A stretch of DNA of 64,000 nt from Thereva unica (GCA_949987705.1 OX465286.1:21279676-21343675), one strand, 5' to 3'; counted from the first letter of the stretch, positions 1 to 10,095 are shown. Made by a program: numbers and translations. Notes: generated by a model from the letters alone, not told the origin.

Positions 1-424
1 TATAAAGAGTGCAGGGCTGCGACAGAAGGGTTGCAAGCTTTTCCAGCAGCCGGCATTGACCGCGATACACTAATGTCCGAGATGCTGTAGATCAAGACCC
101 TATTTTCCTAGATCACGCTCTAGAGTAGGTTAGAGCACCCTGAAACTTTCAGGTTAAGAGTACTTTGATAGCAGCTGATGACTGCCCGGTTCCCAGGCCC
201 AAGTGGCCCAATATCTACTGATTCTAATAATGTAGTTATCTATTTCATATATATTTCATATATTGCATATATTTCAGTCTGGAAAACAGAAGACCATTTC
301 CCCATTGCATACGAGACATTCCCAGCGGGAAAAATAAGGCTTCAACTTGCGTTCTGTAAGTACTCCTGGTAATCCGTGGAAGCATTACTTTAGGAAACCC
401 ACTTCATTTCTTTTTTTACATTGA
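1..424. other. no gene recognised
   Basis: AT-rich sequence with short ORFs only. Nothing in either strand resembles a known protein or element. Confidence 0.5.
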
Positions 425-670
425 TGTCCTAGGGAGGTAAGGTATAAGCCAGCTTTATCTTACCACTGCATTACTGGTAAGGCAAAAATATGCACTAGCT
501 TTGCTTACCTCTACATTACTGGTAAGGTAAGGCAGAGGGCAATTGGTTACTTTCAGCTTACCCTTGCCTTCCTTAAGAAGCAGACGTTGCCTACTGCTTA
601 CTTTTGCATTACAGATTACTTTCAAGGAAGGCTTACCCTATACCTTTCTACCGGAAGCATTACCTAATTT
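425..670. repeat. GGTAAG/CTTACC-rich repeat block
   Basis: The block contains repeated GGTAAGG motifs and their complement CTTACC, several times next to GCATTACTGGTAAGG or ACATTACTGGTAAGG. The units are irregular, so it looks like a decayed satellite or the inside of an unknown element. A block of similar flavour lies at 9440-9905. No coding sense was found. The stretch 671-928 after it shows nothing recognisable. Confidence 0.4.
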
Positions 671-928
671 CCCGCTGGGTTGCAATTGGGTCCTGCGACA
701 TCAGGCCCTGCACCATGTTCCATATTTGACCCGTCGGTAAACCAATGGAGACTTTCTTGGACCCCAAGAAGTATAAGCTCCTCCCACTCAGAGCGATCCG
801 AAATAATCTCTCTGAATTTCCTTTGGAACCGTAGTTCACACGTAGTTCGCGAATATGCAGAAAATTAAAATGTTTGGAATAAAGTTTGGGGATATCCCAA
901 TGTCCTTTGATAGTTCAATGATATATCA

Positions 929-1010
929 AATCTTATGGCAGCTGCTTTGGCCAGAACGGTAAATAGGAAGCAAACAATCTCTGTCTATCGGCTAAGTGCC
1001 CTTCGAGCAT
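929..1010 (+). pseudogene. R1/LOA-like LINE RT C-terminal fragment, left half
   Basis: The plus strand reads in frame as a piece of the region downstream of the reverse transcriptase in R1/LOA-group LINEs, ending in YRLSALRA (VYRTSALRV-type motif of the family). The reading stops abruptly at 1010 where a minus-strand LINE begins with its poly(A) tail (T-run on this strand). The continuation of the same protein resumes at 3276. A second, more complete copy of the same region lies near 49925-50090. Clade assignment is from motif memory; R1 versus LOA is not resolved. Confidence 0.6.
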
Positions 1011-1133
1011 TTTTTTTATGTGGCAGTGCTAAGCTGAGGAGTCACCCTTTGTACTACTAGTCCGTCATGTCATTTGTCTCGTCATGGTGCAATGTCTAGC
1101 AGTAAGCTTAGTACGGAGGAGGGGTGGGGGGGT

Positions 1134-2216
1134 TTAGGTTAAAGGTTGAAAGGTACGGGGGTATTGAAGAAGGTGGTGATGAGCCCTGAGTTTGAACGCT
1201 TGGATGTTGTAGGAGCTCGGAAATACTGACTGTGAGAGATTATTCCACAGTCGAGTTGTTCTATTAACAAACGAATCCATATCTTGTTGAGTGCGTGAAA
1301 GGGGTAGTTGCAGGTGAAGGGAATGAGACGAGTGGGCTAATCTGGTGTTGCGGGTGTAAGATTGCCGTGGAGGCAGAAGAGCGTTCAACTCGGAGGAACA
1401 GTCACTATGATAGTAGCGATAAAATTTTGTCAGTGCTGCTACATTCCTACGGTGGCTCAAGGGGTCGATGGTGGAGCAGGCGGTGTCGTCATCAATTAAT
1501 TTGAGTGCCCTTTTTTGCACCTTATCTAACCATGCAAAGGGAGTTATTGGAGCGCCGCCCCAAACGAGGGAGTTATATTCGAAAAGAGGCCAAATGTAGG
1601 ATTTATAAATAACAGCACGGGCCGATGGCTGGAGGAGGAACTTGCACCTCTTAAGAAATCCCAAGCACTGGGATGCTTGTTTGGCGATTTGGAATATGTG
1701 GTCATTCCATCGCAAGTCTTTGGCTAATGTCACGCCTAAGATGTGTAGGGATGGGTCGGCCATTAGTTGAACTTCACCTACTGCCAAAGGTGGAGAGGTG
1801 TTGAACTTCTTTTTGGAGATAAGACAGTACTTGGTTTTGGTTGGGTTGGTGGCATGAGTCTTTGTATCGAAGCTGTACGAGTAACGTACAGTACCGTCGT
1901 CAGCGAAGCTGAGAAGTGGGTTGGAGGGGATTGAAAGCAGGTCATTTATAAAGATGAGAAAAAGGGCCGGTGATAAAATTGACCCCTGGGGGACCCCCGC
2001 AGAGATCGGGTGGGATGCGGATTTGACGCCATCCAATACTACTTTGATTGAACGGCCGGAAAGGAAACTCTCGATCCACTTCTCTAGAAGTGAGTCAACT
2101 CCAATAGCTTTGAGTTTAGCTAACAGGGCTGAGTGCCATACTCTATCGAAAGCCTTGGAGATATCTAGAGCAACCAGACTAGACGCACCGGTAATTGGAG
2201 GGAACGCTGGAATCAC
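1134..2216 (-). pseudogene. LINE reverse transcriptase (Jockey-like), internally deleted
   Basis: The 360-residue reading carries the reverse transcriptase core: motif A as LDISKAFDRVWH, motif B as GVPQGSILSPALFLIF, and motif C as FADD followed by GTVRYS. The C-terminal part is the usual LINE thumb and tail, ending with a tryptophan-rich LWNNL stretch. The fingers are missing. Just upstream, about 2235-2300, another frame holds KKGDSSVPSNYR-like sequence, so the DNA between NYR and motif A (about 70 codons in relatives) has been lost and the frame shifted. The enzyme could not be functional. Confidence 0.75.
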
Positions 2217-2307
2217 CTTTTTCGGTGTGGGCTGAACATGGGCAAGTTTCCAAGAGTCGGAATAAACTCCGGCGAAATATGACAGGGCAAATTATTTGCG
2301 CAGAGGT

Positions 2308-3210
2308 TTAGCCAAAAGTGAGGCGCAATGTTTTAGACGATAGGGGGTATATTATCGGGTCCAGTGGATTTGTTGGCATCGAGCTCTTTGAGGCACCTGT
2401 ACACCTCGCGCGTCCTGAAAAAACCCTGTCCATTGAATGGGCGTTACGCTCGGGCACAGGGGGTAACACATCAGTTTCTGGTAAAGAAGAATTTGAAGCG
2501 AACATAGATGCTAATAAATTGGCCTTGGATTTGCTATCTGTTATTACCTTCTCATCGTGAATAAAGGAAGGGGTTGAAGTTGTAGTGAAATTCTTCTTGA
2601 TGGAACTTACCAAGAACCAGAAGTTTTTGCTACGGGAGGTTGCATTTAGGAGTTTACTTCTCAATTTGTTGTCGAATAAGGTTTTGACTTTCTTGATGGT
2701 GGTTTTACAAGAATTTCTTTGTTGTATGTACTCTAAACGGAGCGATTCACTCGGGAAACTCTTGTACGCTCGGAAGGCGGCTTCTTTAGTTTTGATTGCA
2801 TTCATACACTCCCGATTAAACCATCTGTTGGGCCTAGGCTTCACAGATTTGGTAGAATGGGGAATGAACAAATGCATTCCTGCCTGTATGATCCTGGTGT
2901 TACGGATAGCGGCAGAGTTGGCGTTTCTATTCCGGAAACACAGGTTCCAGTATATAGATTGGAAAAAATTAATAAGCCCCAGCCAATTGGCCTTCCCATA
3001 ATGCCATAAAGTTCTTCGAACTGGTTTGGGAGGGGTGGGAAATTCGAATGGGAAGTTAGCGCTGATTAGGCAGTGGTCTGAATTGCCGAGAGGTGAATCA
3101 ACTTCGACGGAATAACGCGCTGGATGAGAAGTTAGAAAAAGATCAAGGAGATAGGTTCCTTGATCAGTAACATCAGGGACTCTGGTGGGATGATCCACAA
3201 TTTGATGCAA
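2308..3210 (-). pseudogene. LINE ORF2 endonuclease C-terminal part and linker
   Basis: This reading begins inside an apurinic-type endonuclease. The SDH signature is present (GNSDHCLI, about residue 43), preceded by LDLFLTS, which is typical of the family. After the endonuclease comes the long basic linker before the reverse transcriptase, with CKTTIKKVK and the DEKVITDSKSKANLLASMF stretch common to Jockey-like ORF2. The N-terminal half of the endonuclease, with the catalytic Asn and Glu, is absent because the element is truncated at about 3275. The frame ends near 2308 and continues in another frame. Confidence 0.7.
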
Positions 3211-3275
3211 GTTATTGATGTCTGAAAAGAGCTCGACGTCCTTGCCAGAAATACTTTGAGTAATTCAGCCAGTTA

Positions 3276-3600
3276 ACATGCTATTCATACCGTACTTGGT
3301 TAGATGAAGCAGCATGTGTCATAGCAGGAATGATTCCCATCGATATTCCAGCGGCGGAGATTAGGAAATTGTACGAACCGCATTATAAGACAATACCGGA
3401 GCCTAAGGCAGTGCGACTGACATTCCTGGATGGCAGAGGAGGTGGGGCCAGTCTACTAAGAGCCGATGGACCCGTAGTCTCATACCAAATGTGGGGGAGT
3501 GCCTTATGAGGGAACATGGGGAAATTAGTTACTACCTGGGTGGACAGGGTGATTATAAGACATATCTTCATCGCTTCAGGTTTGACGATTCACTGGTATT
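3276..3600 (+). pseudogene. R1/LOA-like LINE RT C-terminal fragment, right half
   Basis: The reading picks up where 929-1010 stops: YSYRTWLDEAACVIAGMIPI matches the post-RT region at 50020-50060 (SSDEAACVIARMIPI). It continues through a degenerate zinc-ribbon-like region with stops. Joining 1010 to 3276 restores continuity of codons across the LINE insertion point, which shows the Jockey-like copy landed in an older R1/LOA-like copy. No functional product. Confidence 0.6.
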
Positions 3601-3730
3601 TTTTTGTTTATTTAATAACATCTCATGTAAAAAGACTAAAATAATTAAATAATTGTAATACATCCATCGGCGTCGACAGCATGGTTTAAGGCTTTGTTTG
3701 ATAAAAATGTTCAACTTTTTAATTCTTTGA

Positions 3731-3836
3731 GCGTATTAAAAATAATTGTTACCTACAAGGCTTCTCTGCGAACTTTGAAGAAGTAATTTCAAAGTTTGCA
3801 GAGAAGCCACGTAGGTTACAATTATTATTTAATACG
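3731..3836. repeat. long near-perfect hairpin (foldback)
   Basis: Two arms of about 50 bases, starting GCGTATTAAAAATAATTG and ending CAATTATTATTTAATACGC, flank a spacer of about 10 bases. The arms also share GGCTTCTCTGC and its complement. Expressed, this would form a stem of nearly 50 bp. It could be a very small foldback MITE; no target-site duplication was identified. Confidence 0.75.
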
Positions 3837-3839
3837 CTT

Positions 3840-4361
3840 CATTTCATTTCATGGGGGTGAAGGAGTGCAAAAGGTGGAGAATAAAACTATCTACAAAATG
3901 AGCTCTGTAAGTTGATTTAGCTCAAAGTTATCGCCGTTCAAAGTTCAACCATGATCATGTGGTGGGGGTTGAAAGCAGTTTTTTGCGATTAGCTGGTAAA
4001 ATTTTAATTTTTTTGGTATATGTAATGCCCATTAATAAATTTAAAGTGCTAGTAATTACCTTTAGAATGATCAATCCAACGCCAAAGTTCGCTTTGCACT
4101 GCCAGTTTGTGCTGGTCGCCATTTCGATACCCTTTCATTTGACACAATTGCAAAAATTGGCCGCCATCTTGATTTTTTTACAAAACGGTCAGATTGCGTT
4201 GTCACGCGAAATATGCATATGTGCAAAATTTTCAGTTAATCGGTTATATTTTCTACTTTTTAGTCCATTATGTGACTTCCACCATTTTTTGTTGCTCGCC
4301 CTTTTAAACTTGGAATGCTGCCACACCGCTAGGGGATCGTGGAAATTTATGTCGTGATAAC
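3840..4361. other. no gene recognised
   Basis: Non-repetitive looking sequence with one open frame of 132 codons on the plus strand at 3959-4357. The translation is hydrophobic and has no recognisable motif; it is probably chance. Confidence 0.4.
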
Positions 4362-4646
4362 GCTCGTAGATCTGGTCGTTGTAGTATCTTCGGAATCGAC
4401 CTTTATCTTCATCATCATTGGCGCTACAACTGTTTGTGAGCCTAGGCCACCTCAAGAAATTTCTTCTATTGATCTCGGTCCTGTATCTCTCTTTTCCAGT
4501 TGGTAATGTCAATTGTGTGTAATTCCAGTTCTATGTCGCCTTTATATCTCTTCCTAGGTCTTGTGACCCTCTTCTTTCTGACGTTTGGAGGAACACGATA
4601 TTTGGGAGCGCTTCTTCATGCATTCTCATAACATGTCTTTTCTAGC
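4362..4646 (-). pseudogene. LINE 3'-end fragment, same family as 6070-7345
   Basis: Read on the minus strand this matches the 3' end of the LINE at 7100-7345: a GRPRKRYK-like basic stretch, a D-I-E-L/M segment, and the tail followed by a GATGATG simple repeat. It is cut at 4646 by an hAT terminus starting at 4647. Only the C-terminal part of ORF2 and the 3' UTR remain. Confidence 0.65.
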
Positions 4647-4715
4647 CAGAGACGGCGCTTGGGTTTTTTGCGCCCGGTGCACTATGCCATATTGCGCCCT
4701 ATAAGCTGATCATTT
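4647..4715. mobile_element. hAT element terminus, same family as 22039-32547
   Basis: The sequence starting CAGAGACGGCGCTTGG and running into TTTTGCGCCCGGTGCA matches, base for base with few changes, the reverse complement of the right end of the hAT element at 32490-32547 (CAGGGCCGGCGCGTGG, then TTTTGCGCCCGGTGCA). It is inserted into a LINE 3' fragment. The opposite end was not located. Confidence 0.6.
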
Positions 4716-4907
4716 TTGATCGTAGTGAAGGACAACGGAAAGAGACAAAAACACTTGCTTTTTTTCCTTTTATTAATTTTTTCAGAGAAACACAACATTT
4801 AAAATTGGACCATCCATATGTCTACATAGGAAGTTTCACAAGATCCAACAGCCAACAAACAAAAATTTGCTGAAAACGTCGTTTGCGAAGAAGAGAGCAA
4901 TGGCTGG

Positions 4908-5492
4908 GATACACGAGGCTAGTTTTCAAAGCTAGGATAGCAAGTTAATTATTCTATACTATCCCGTATCCTATCGCGGCTTGCTGTCCTGGCTTGCCAC
5001 AAGTTAGAGTTGTTTACATGATGATAGGAAATATGAACCCTGTGTTGGGTGATTTTTCAGTTTTCGACAATTCTTGACAATAAATTCCTTTTAAATTGTT
5101 TATTTTATTTCTTATTTCTTGGATCGTCATTTGTATGCCGATTGTGCTAAACTATTCATAGACTTGTCTTTATAAGTTGGACTGGTGGCGTTCCACAGAC
5201 ATAACGATGCAATTACACAAACTTTAAGTTAACCTCGGCATTAAGTTTTGGCATGTTTGTCGCGATAACACGTGGTTAGCGGTCCGAAAAACAAAACTCG
5301 TCGACACTGACCACTAGCGGATACAGTTTCACTACTAACTCAAAAAATAGAACCGTACCCTATTAAACTTTCCTAGCTTATCACTATCTTACTAGCCTAG
5401 GAATGATGTTAGTTTTGTTTACATGAAGCCAGACCTGCTAGCTTACTAGCACTAGCTTGCTATTATAGCTTGAAAAACTAGCCTCGTGTATC
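4908..5492. mobile_element. MITE with about 40-bp terminal inverted repeats
   Basis: Left end GATACACGAGGCTAGTTTTC and right end, in reverse complement, GATACACGAGGCTAGTTTTT, continue as inverted repeats through AAGCTA and ATAGCAAG. Length is about 585 bp and no transposase is encoded. Superfamily is not assigned; a target-site duplication is not clear. Confidence 0.65.
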
Positions 5493-5521
5493 TCGGGCAT
5501 TAAAGAGGACGATTGGATGAG

Positions 5522-5582
5522 CCATAGTGCTTTGTTTGGCAATAAATGAATAAATAAATAAATAAATAAATGAATACTATAG
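5522..5582 (+). repeat. (AAAT)n tract preceded by TTGTTTGGC: possible LINE 3' tail
   Basis: The sequence TTGTTTGGCAATAAATGAATAAATAAAT resembles the 3' tail of the LINE that ends at 32700-32740 (TTGTTTGGCGAATAAATAAA). It is either a microsatellite or the relic of a 5'-truncated insertion of that LINE. Confidence 0.45.
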
Positions 5583-6069
5583 ATAGATGGAGTGTAAAGT
5601 GCAATCTGAGACATCAATCGTGAAGCCATAAGACGGAAGGAGAATGCCTTAGCGGCCATCATTGTAGGCTCCAAATGTCAAATAGTCGAAATTTAGTGGA
5701 TAAAAACTTTTAGAAAAAACAAAGAAACTATATTTTTTTCATTTTATCATCATATTATCAACAAATTATTGAAATAAAAATCGCAACTCAAGCACAGGAT
5801 AAGAAAGTGGAGCTTACCAAAATGGCGGACACGAAACCCCCTTGACTTCAACAGACACTCGATTACTTTCTATCTAGGTCAGCGGTCAACCAATGTGCCG
5901 CCAAATTTTTAAAGTGTGCCGCCAAATTTTAGAAATGCACACAATAAAAACTGTTTGGAATGCACTTGGCATTATTGTTATGCCGATTCAATTATTCTGC
6001 AGAGCCGAATCAAACATACTGCTTTACCAGCGAACTTTTTTTATAGATTTTCTACACTAAAAAGGGGAC
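5583..6069. other. no gene recognised; short tandem duplication
   Basis: Mostly unassigned. At 5897-5932 the phrase GTGCCGCCAAATTTT occurs twice in tandem, next to CAGCGGTCAACC, which is reminiscent of an hAT terminus but lacks a partner. Confidence 0.3.
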
Positions 6070-7345
6070 CAAATTGTAGGTATTTTCCAACTACAGAGGA
6101 ATTACGTTACTGAATGTAGCCTGTAAAATATTCTCGTATATCCTGTGTATCGCTTATTGGACCAATATGAAAGAGTAATTGGAAATTACCAATGCGGATT
6201 CAGTAAACAAAAGTCCACAATCGATCACATATTCGCATTACGACAGGCAATTGAAAAGACGAAAGAATTTAATATAGAGACCCACCTCTTTTACATGACC
6301 TAAAGAGAGCATGTGATCTTGCGCTACGACCAAAAATCTTTGAAGCAATGGTGGTGCTGAACTTTTCAGACTCATTAATTCAACTCACTAAAACCTCATT
6401 GAGTCGAATGGTAAACAAAGTGAGAATACCGAGCAATGTGTCGGTGCCCCTTGAAACGAACAGAGGCCTCAGGCAAGGAAACTCCATATCCTGCTTACTA
6501 TTTAACACCTTATTAGAAAAAGCGGTTCGGGAGGCGCGCATTGAAACCAGAGGAGCAATTCAAAACAAGTCTAGTTAGATAATGGCGTATGCAGATGATA
6601 TAGTCATCATGCAGGACAATGACTGCAGCAAAGGAAGCCTATATAGCGTTAGAAAAGCAGCATCAAATCTAGACTTATTTATCAATGAAAATAAAACAAA
6701 ACATGTGCGGATCCCTAATAGAAACAGTAGAGGAAGACCAGGACAAAATATAACAATCGACAGATATAACACAGAATCCGTAAACGAATTTACCTACTTA
6801 GGAACTCAAATTAACAAAGGCAACAACATTACGGCGGAAATTAAAAGAAGAATACTTCTAGCGAATAAAACAAAGAATAAGCAGGACCATAAAATTGAAG
6901 TTATACAAAATAGTAATAAAACCAGTGTTGGTCGGAAGCATGGACGCCTACTAGGCATGACGAGCAGGTCCTCGGAAGCTGCAAAAGAAAAAATCTCCGC
7001 AGGATCGCAGGCGCAGTAAATGAAGAGGGCGTCTGGAGAAGACGATACAATCACGAATTGTACCAAATATACAAAGAACCTAACTAAACCAAAAGCATCA
7101 AGATCTCACGCCTACGCTCGATAGAACATGGAATGAAGAGGCGACCCAAAAATCCTATTCTTCTAAAACCCAGAGGGAAGAAGGTCACAAGGAAGACCTA
7201 GCAAGAGATACAAAGATGACATAGAAATGGACTTACGCACAATTGGGAAGAGATTGACACAGGACAGAGAACGTTGGAAGAAAACTCTTGAGGAAGCCAC
7301 GGCTCACAGAAGGCTGAAGTGCCAATGATGCCGATGATTATCATT
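6070..7345 (+). pseudogene. 5'-truncated LINE: reverse transcriptase and C-terminal region
   Basis: Reading across several frames gives NYRGITLLNVACKIF-like sequence (RT fingers), QCGF.KQKSTIDHIFALRQ (motif 2/A region), GLRQGNSISCLLFN (motif B) and MAYADDIVIM (motif C, intact YADD at about 6588). The C-terminal part contains NEFTYLG and a basic region, and the copy ends at about 7345 with a GATGATG-like tail. There is a deletion near 6290 where motif A should be, and multiple frameshifts. The family is an APE-type LINE; the clade is not assigned. Confidence 0.7.
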
Positions 7346-7370
7346 TTTACGACCAAATATAAAAGATATT

Positions 7371-7675
7371 GGCCTCGATTCCCAGATCCGACGGGAGGGA
7401 AGTGAGTTGCGGATTTGACACTTTGCGATTCTCAGATCCGCAACCCCGAATTTCTTTTTGACATTTTCCGCGCTGTAAAAGTGTGATCCGCAACAAATTT
7501 TCTGCGGATTTGAACGACAAATGCGCCTGAGATAATCCGAAATCATATATTTCATTATCGCGTGAGTCTTCACTCCGAATTTTCGATTTAAACCAATTCG
7601 GGACTGCGGATTTGAGAATCGCAAAGTGTCAAATCCTCACTCACTTCCCTCCCGTCGGATCTGGGAATCGAGGCC
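7371..7675. mobile_element. MITE with about 70-bp terminal inverted repeats
   Basis: Left arm begins GGCCTCGATTCCCAGATCCG and continues with GACGGGAGGGAAGTGAG; the right arm is its complement and ends CGGATCTGGGAATCGAGGCC. The arms also share TTGACACTTTGCGATTCTCA. Total length about 305 bp. ATT flanks both ends and could be a 3-bp target duplication. It lies just beyond the 3' end of the LINE at 6070-7345. Confidence 0.75.
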
Positions 7676-8079
7676 ATTGTCAAAAAACATCAAGCTCAAA
7701 TTTAGCATTAAATGTATTCTTATATTAATTTTTAATTAATCTTCAATGGACATTCTGTTGTCTTTGTAGTCATATTATTTTATCTTGCTTTGGAAATTAT
7801 TAGCATTTTTCACAGTACATATATTATAGCTAAGTAAAATTCTGTTAAACTTATTATGATGATTTATGCGCCATCTGTTTGTCAAAAAGCATAACCAACG
7901 ATTGTCGGTAACAACTCTGGTTGATGTCTGAACTAATGGCTTATGTACTAAACTAAAATTGGAACGTGATATAAAAGTGAACTATAATGCCGTATTCACA
8001 ATGTTAAAGTGATAATTTTGCTATGTGCACAGTGTTGAAGTGAATTTTCGGACATAATTTAAAAAATGTCAATATCAGC
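7676..8079. other. no gene recognised
   Basis: AT-rich sequence directly upstream of a proposed LTR. Nothing recognised. Confidence 0.4.
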
Positions 8080-8841
8080 TGTTACATTAAAAAAATATTC
8101 ACTAAAGAAATTGCCAACAGAATTCTCAATCTTTACTAAAACTTGATTTGACCGGACTTTACTTAATTTTAAAATCAAATTTACTTAATTTTTAAGTAAA
8201 GTCGATAAAATTTGGCGAGATTTCTGTTAACTGAATTTTAGTTCAGACTGTTTCTTTCGGAAAAATATGTAAGTGCTGCCATCTAATGAACCCGAATGAG
8301 AAAAAACGGAAAATTCGACTTTAATTAATTCAATTTTCACAAATTATGCACTCGCAAAGCTCTCAAATGACTTTTGTCGCAATAATTTTTTTATTTTGAA
8401 TATATTTTATGTTTTTCAATAGAAAATAAGTAAGATAAATAACCTACTTTGGTACAATAATTCTGCTTGTTCATTAGTGTGAGAAACAGATGTCGCTTGC
8501 TTATTCCGAATTTCCGAAATTTGAGTGTTGAAGTTGAAGTAGAGCCAACTTTAACTGATGTTCTCAAATTTTGACTTGAGATGGAAATAGAGAATTAGGC
8601 AGTGGAATGAGCGGGACGAAACATAAAAGAAATCCACTTTCTCATTGTGCACGAGGCATAAAGCGACAGATAGAATTTAATAGTGCGGGATAGTAAATTA
8701 GAAGTGATTATAGTGAACTGTGAGAATTGTGTTTGTTGTTAAATTGTGTTTTGGTTTGTAATAAATAAATTTTGTGTGGATAATTAAAAAGTGTATTCCT
8801 TAATTAATCCTACGAATCCGTTAAGCCGTAAAAACGTAACA
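8080..8841 (+). repeat. proposed 5' LTR of a Ty3/gypsy element
   Basis: The interval starts TGTTAC and ends GTAACA, and is followed after two bases by a primer-binding site. An AATAAA lies at about 8760, placing U5 after it. The right boundary is well supported by the primer site; the left boundary rests only on the inverted TGTTAC terminus. A diverged relative of the part around 8560-8650 occurs at 22375-22450, inside the hAT element. No downstream LTR was found. Confidence 0.5.
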
Positions 8842-8843
8842 AT

Positions 8844-8862
8844 TGGTGTCAGAAGTGGGATT
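8844..8862 (+). promoter_or_regulatory. primer-binding site, tRNA-Leu type
   Basis: TGGTGTCAGAAGTGGGATT is complementary to the 3' end of an insect tRNA-Leu (…CCCACTTCTGACA plus CCA). This primes minus-strand DNA synthesis of the LTR element. Confidence 0.7.
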
Positions 8863-8953
8863 AATTAAGAGATAAGTGAAATAAGTGAACTTGAATAATA
8901 ATTGTGACTGGAATTTAAATTTTGTGCGTGAGAAATAAGGACTTATTAATAAA

Positions 8954-9364
8954 ATGGGTCGAAAGTTAGTGGATTTGCGCACTGTGGAGTTGAAAAGAGA
9001 ATTAAGTAAGCGCTCGTTGTCAACAGTGGGGGCTAAAAATGCCCTAACCGCCCTGCTTCGAGAAGCTACGGTGAACGAAGGTAAGGATCCTGAAACCTAC
9101 ATGTTTGAAGACGAGGTAGAAGCGGAACCAGAAGAATCGACAGTGAGTATGGCAGAACTCTTTAAGACATTGATGGTGATGAAGGAAGCGCAAGAACGGT
9201 CATCAGCTGCGCAAGAACGGTCATCAGCTGCGCAAGAACGGTTATCAGCAGCGCAAGAACGTGCATCGGCAGAGGTGAAGGCAGCGCAAGAACGTGCATC
9301 GGCAGATATGAGGGAAGCGACAACAGATAAAGCAATCGAAAAGCGACAATCTTGGGATATTTAA
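8954..9364 (+). pseudogene. Gag N-terminal part with SAP-like domain
   Basis: The 136-residue reading starts 92 bases after the primer site, where gag is expected. Residues 1-40 (VDLRTVELKRELSKRSLSTVG.K) fit a SAP-type helix-turn-helix fold, found at the N terminus of gag in some insect Ty3/gypsy elements. Next come an acidic stretch, then heptad-like repeats of AQERSSA predicted to form a coiled coil. The frame ends at 9362 and no capsid, nucleocapsid or pol follows, so only the 5' end of the element remains. Family assignment is inference. Confidence 0.55.
9188..9310 (+). repeat. 21-bp in-frame tandem repeat in gag
   Basis: The unit GCGCAAGAACGGTCATCAGCT is repeated three times with few changes, then twice more in diverged form with a short interruption. 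Each unit adds one heptad (AQERSSA) to the predicted coiled coil. Confidence 0.85.
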
Positions 9365-9905
9365 AAGTAGACTGTGTCTAGCGTAGGCCTGATATCTTGA
9401 TGTTTTTGGTTATGTCAGGTTCTATCCCATTAGGAATTCTATATAAGTAGTCATCTGGTAAGGGGTACCCCTTATTTTCTTGGTGTTAGATGAGCCCTTA
9501 TGTAACCCATTACAAGAGAAGGCAGATGGTTAGGTGTAATCCAGAATTAGACCCAAACAAGTGAGAATTTTGCTGATGACTCATTTGTTTTCGTATTTTT
9601 GTATCACCGCAGTAGGACTTTTAAGCTTACAGAAGTACTGAAAAAAGCATTTACTAGTAAGGGGTAGGCCTTACCATACCCCTTACAGATGAGCAGTTCT
9701 TTAAGTACTCTAAGGTAAGTACTTATGTAACTACTCTAGGAAAAGTAAAAAAGTAAGGACTTACCTCCTATGACATCGTATGTAAAAATAAGCACGTCTA
9801 TAAGGGGTATGGTAAAGCCTTTACTTTTATTCCTGCTTCCAGGCTATTGTCGACTACTATTGCTACTATTTACTTAAGTAGGTAAATGCTTTTACTACTT
9901 AAAAT
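9365..9905. repeat. GTAAG/CTTACC-rich block
   Basis: The block has many TAAGGGGTA, CCTTACC and GTAAG motifs on both strands, including TAAGGGGTAGGCCTTACC and its approximate complement. It begins where the gag frame is lost and ends near TACTTAAAATTC, so it may be an inserted element, but clean termini were not found. A related block lies at 425-670. Confidence 0.35.
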
Positions 9906-9920
9906 TCGCGCTCTTCTACC

Positions 9921-10095
9921 TTGACTGTGGGGCCAATGTTAGATATTCTTGCAGACGATGCCACCATGTACTTTATTTTGCTTTCGTTGATGTTCAGTCC
10001 CAGCTTTCGTGTCGCCGGCTCAATCTGGGTGAAAGCTTCTTGTACAGCTCTTGATGTTCTTCCAAAGCTGTTATGTCAGCAAAATCCGGTAAAAG
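9921..10095 (-). pseudogene. LINE reverse transcriptase fragment (after motif C)
   Basis: Read on the minus strand, a frame contains IEPATRKLGLNINESK and YMVAS, matching the LINE pattern GLxxNExKTKYM that follows the YADD motif. Only about 60 codons remain. It resembles the family at 6070-7345 but the exact family is not resolved. Confidence 0.55.

Larger units (their letters stand above)
1011..3275 (-). mobile_element. 5'-truncated Jockey-like non-LTR retrotransposon
   Basis: On the minus strand the element runs from within its endonuclease (3275 side) through reverse transcriptase to a 3' UTR and an A-tail seen here as a T-run near 1011-1018. It lacks ORF1 and the first part of the endonuclease, as expected for 5' truncation during target-primed insertion. 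It sits inside an R1/LOA-like LINE whose reading frame resumes at 3276. No long target-site duplication is clear; a short GCAT/ACAT match flanks it. A second truncated copy of its 3' end lies at 39966-40393, and more diverged relatives at 11280-11560 and 36520-37100. Confidence 0.75.

Noticed and set aside
5880..5940. CAGCGGTCAACC with tandem GTGCCGCCAAATTTT as an hAT end
   Set aside because: No matching opposite end or target-site duplication found; left as a tandem duplication.
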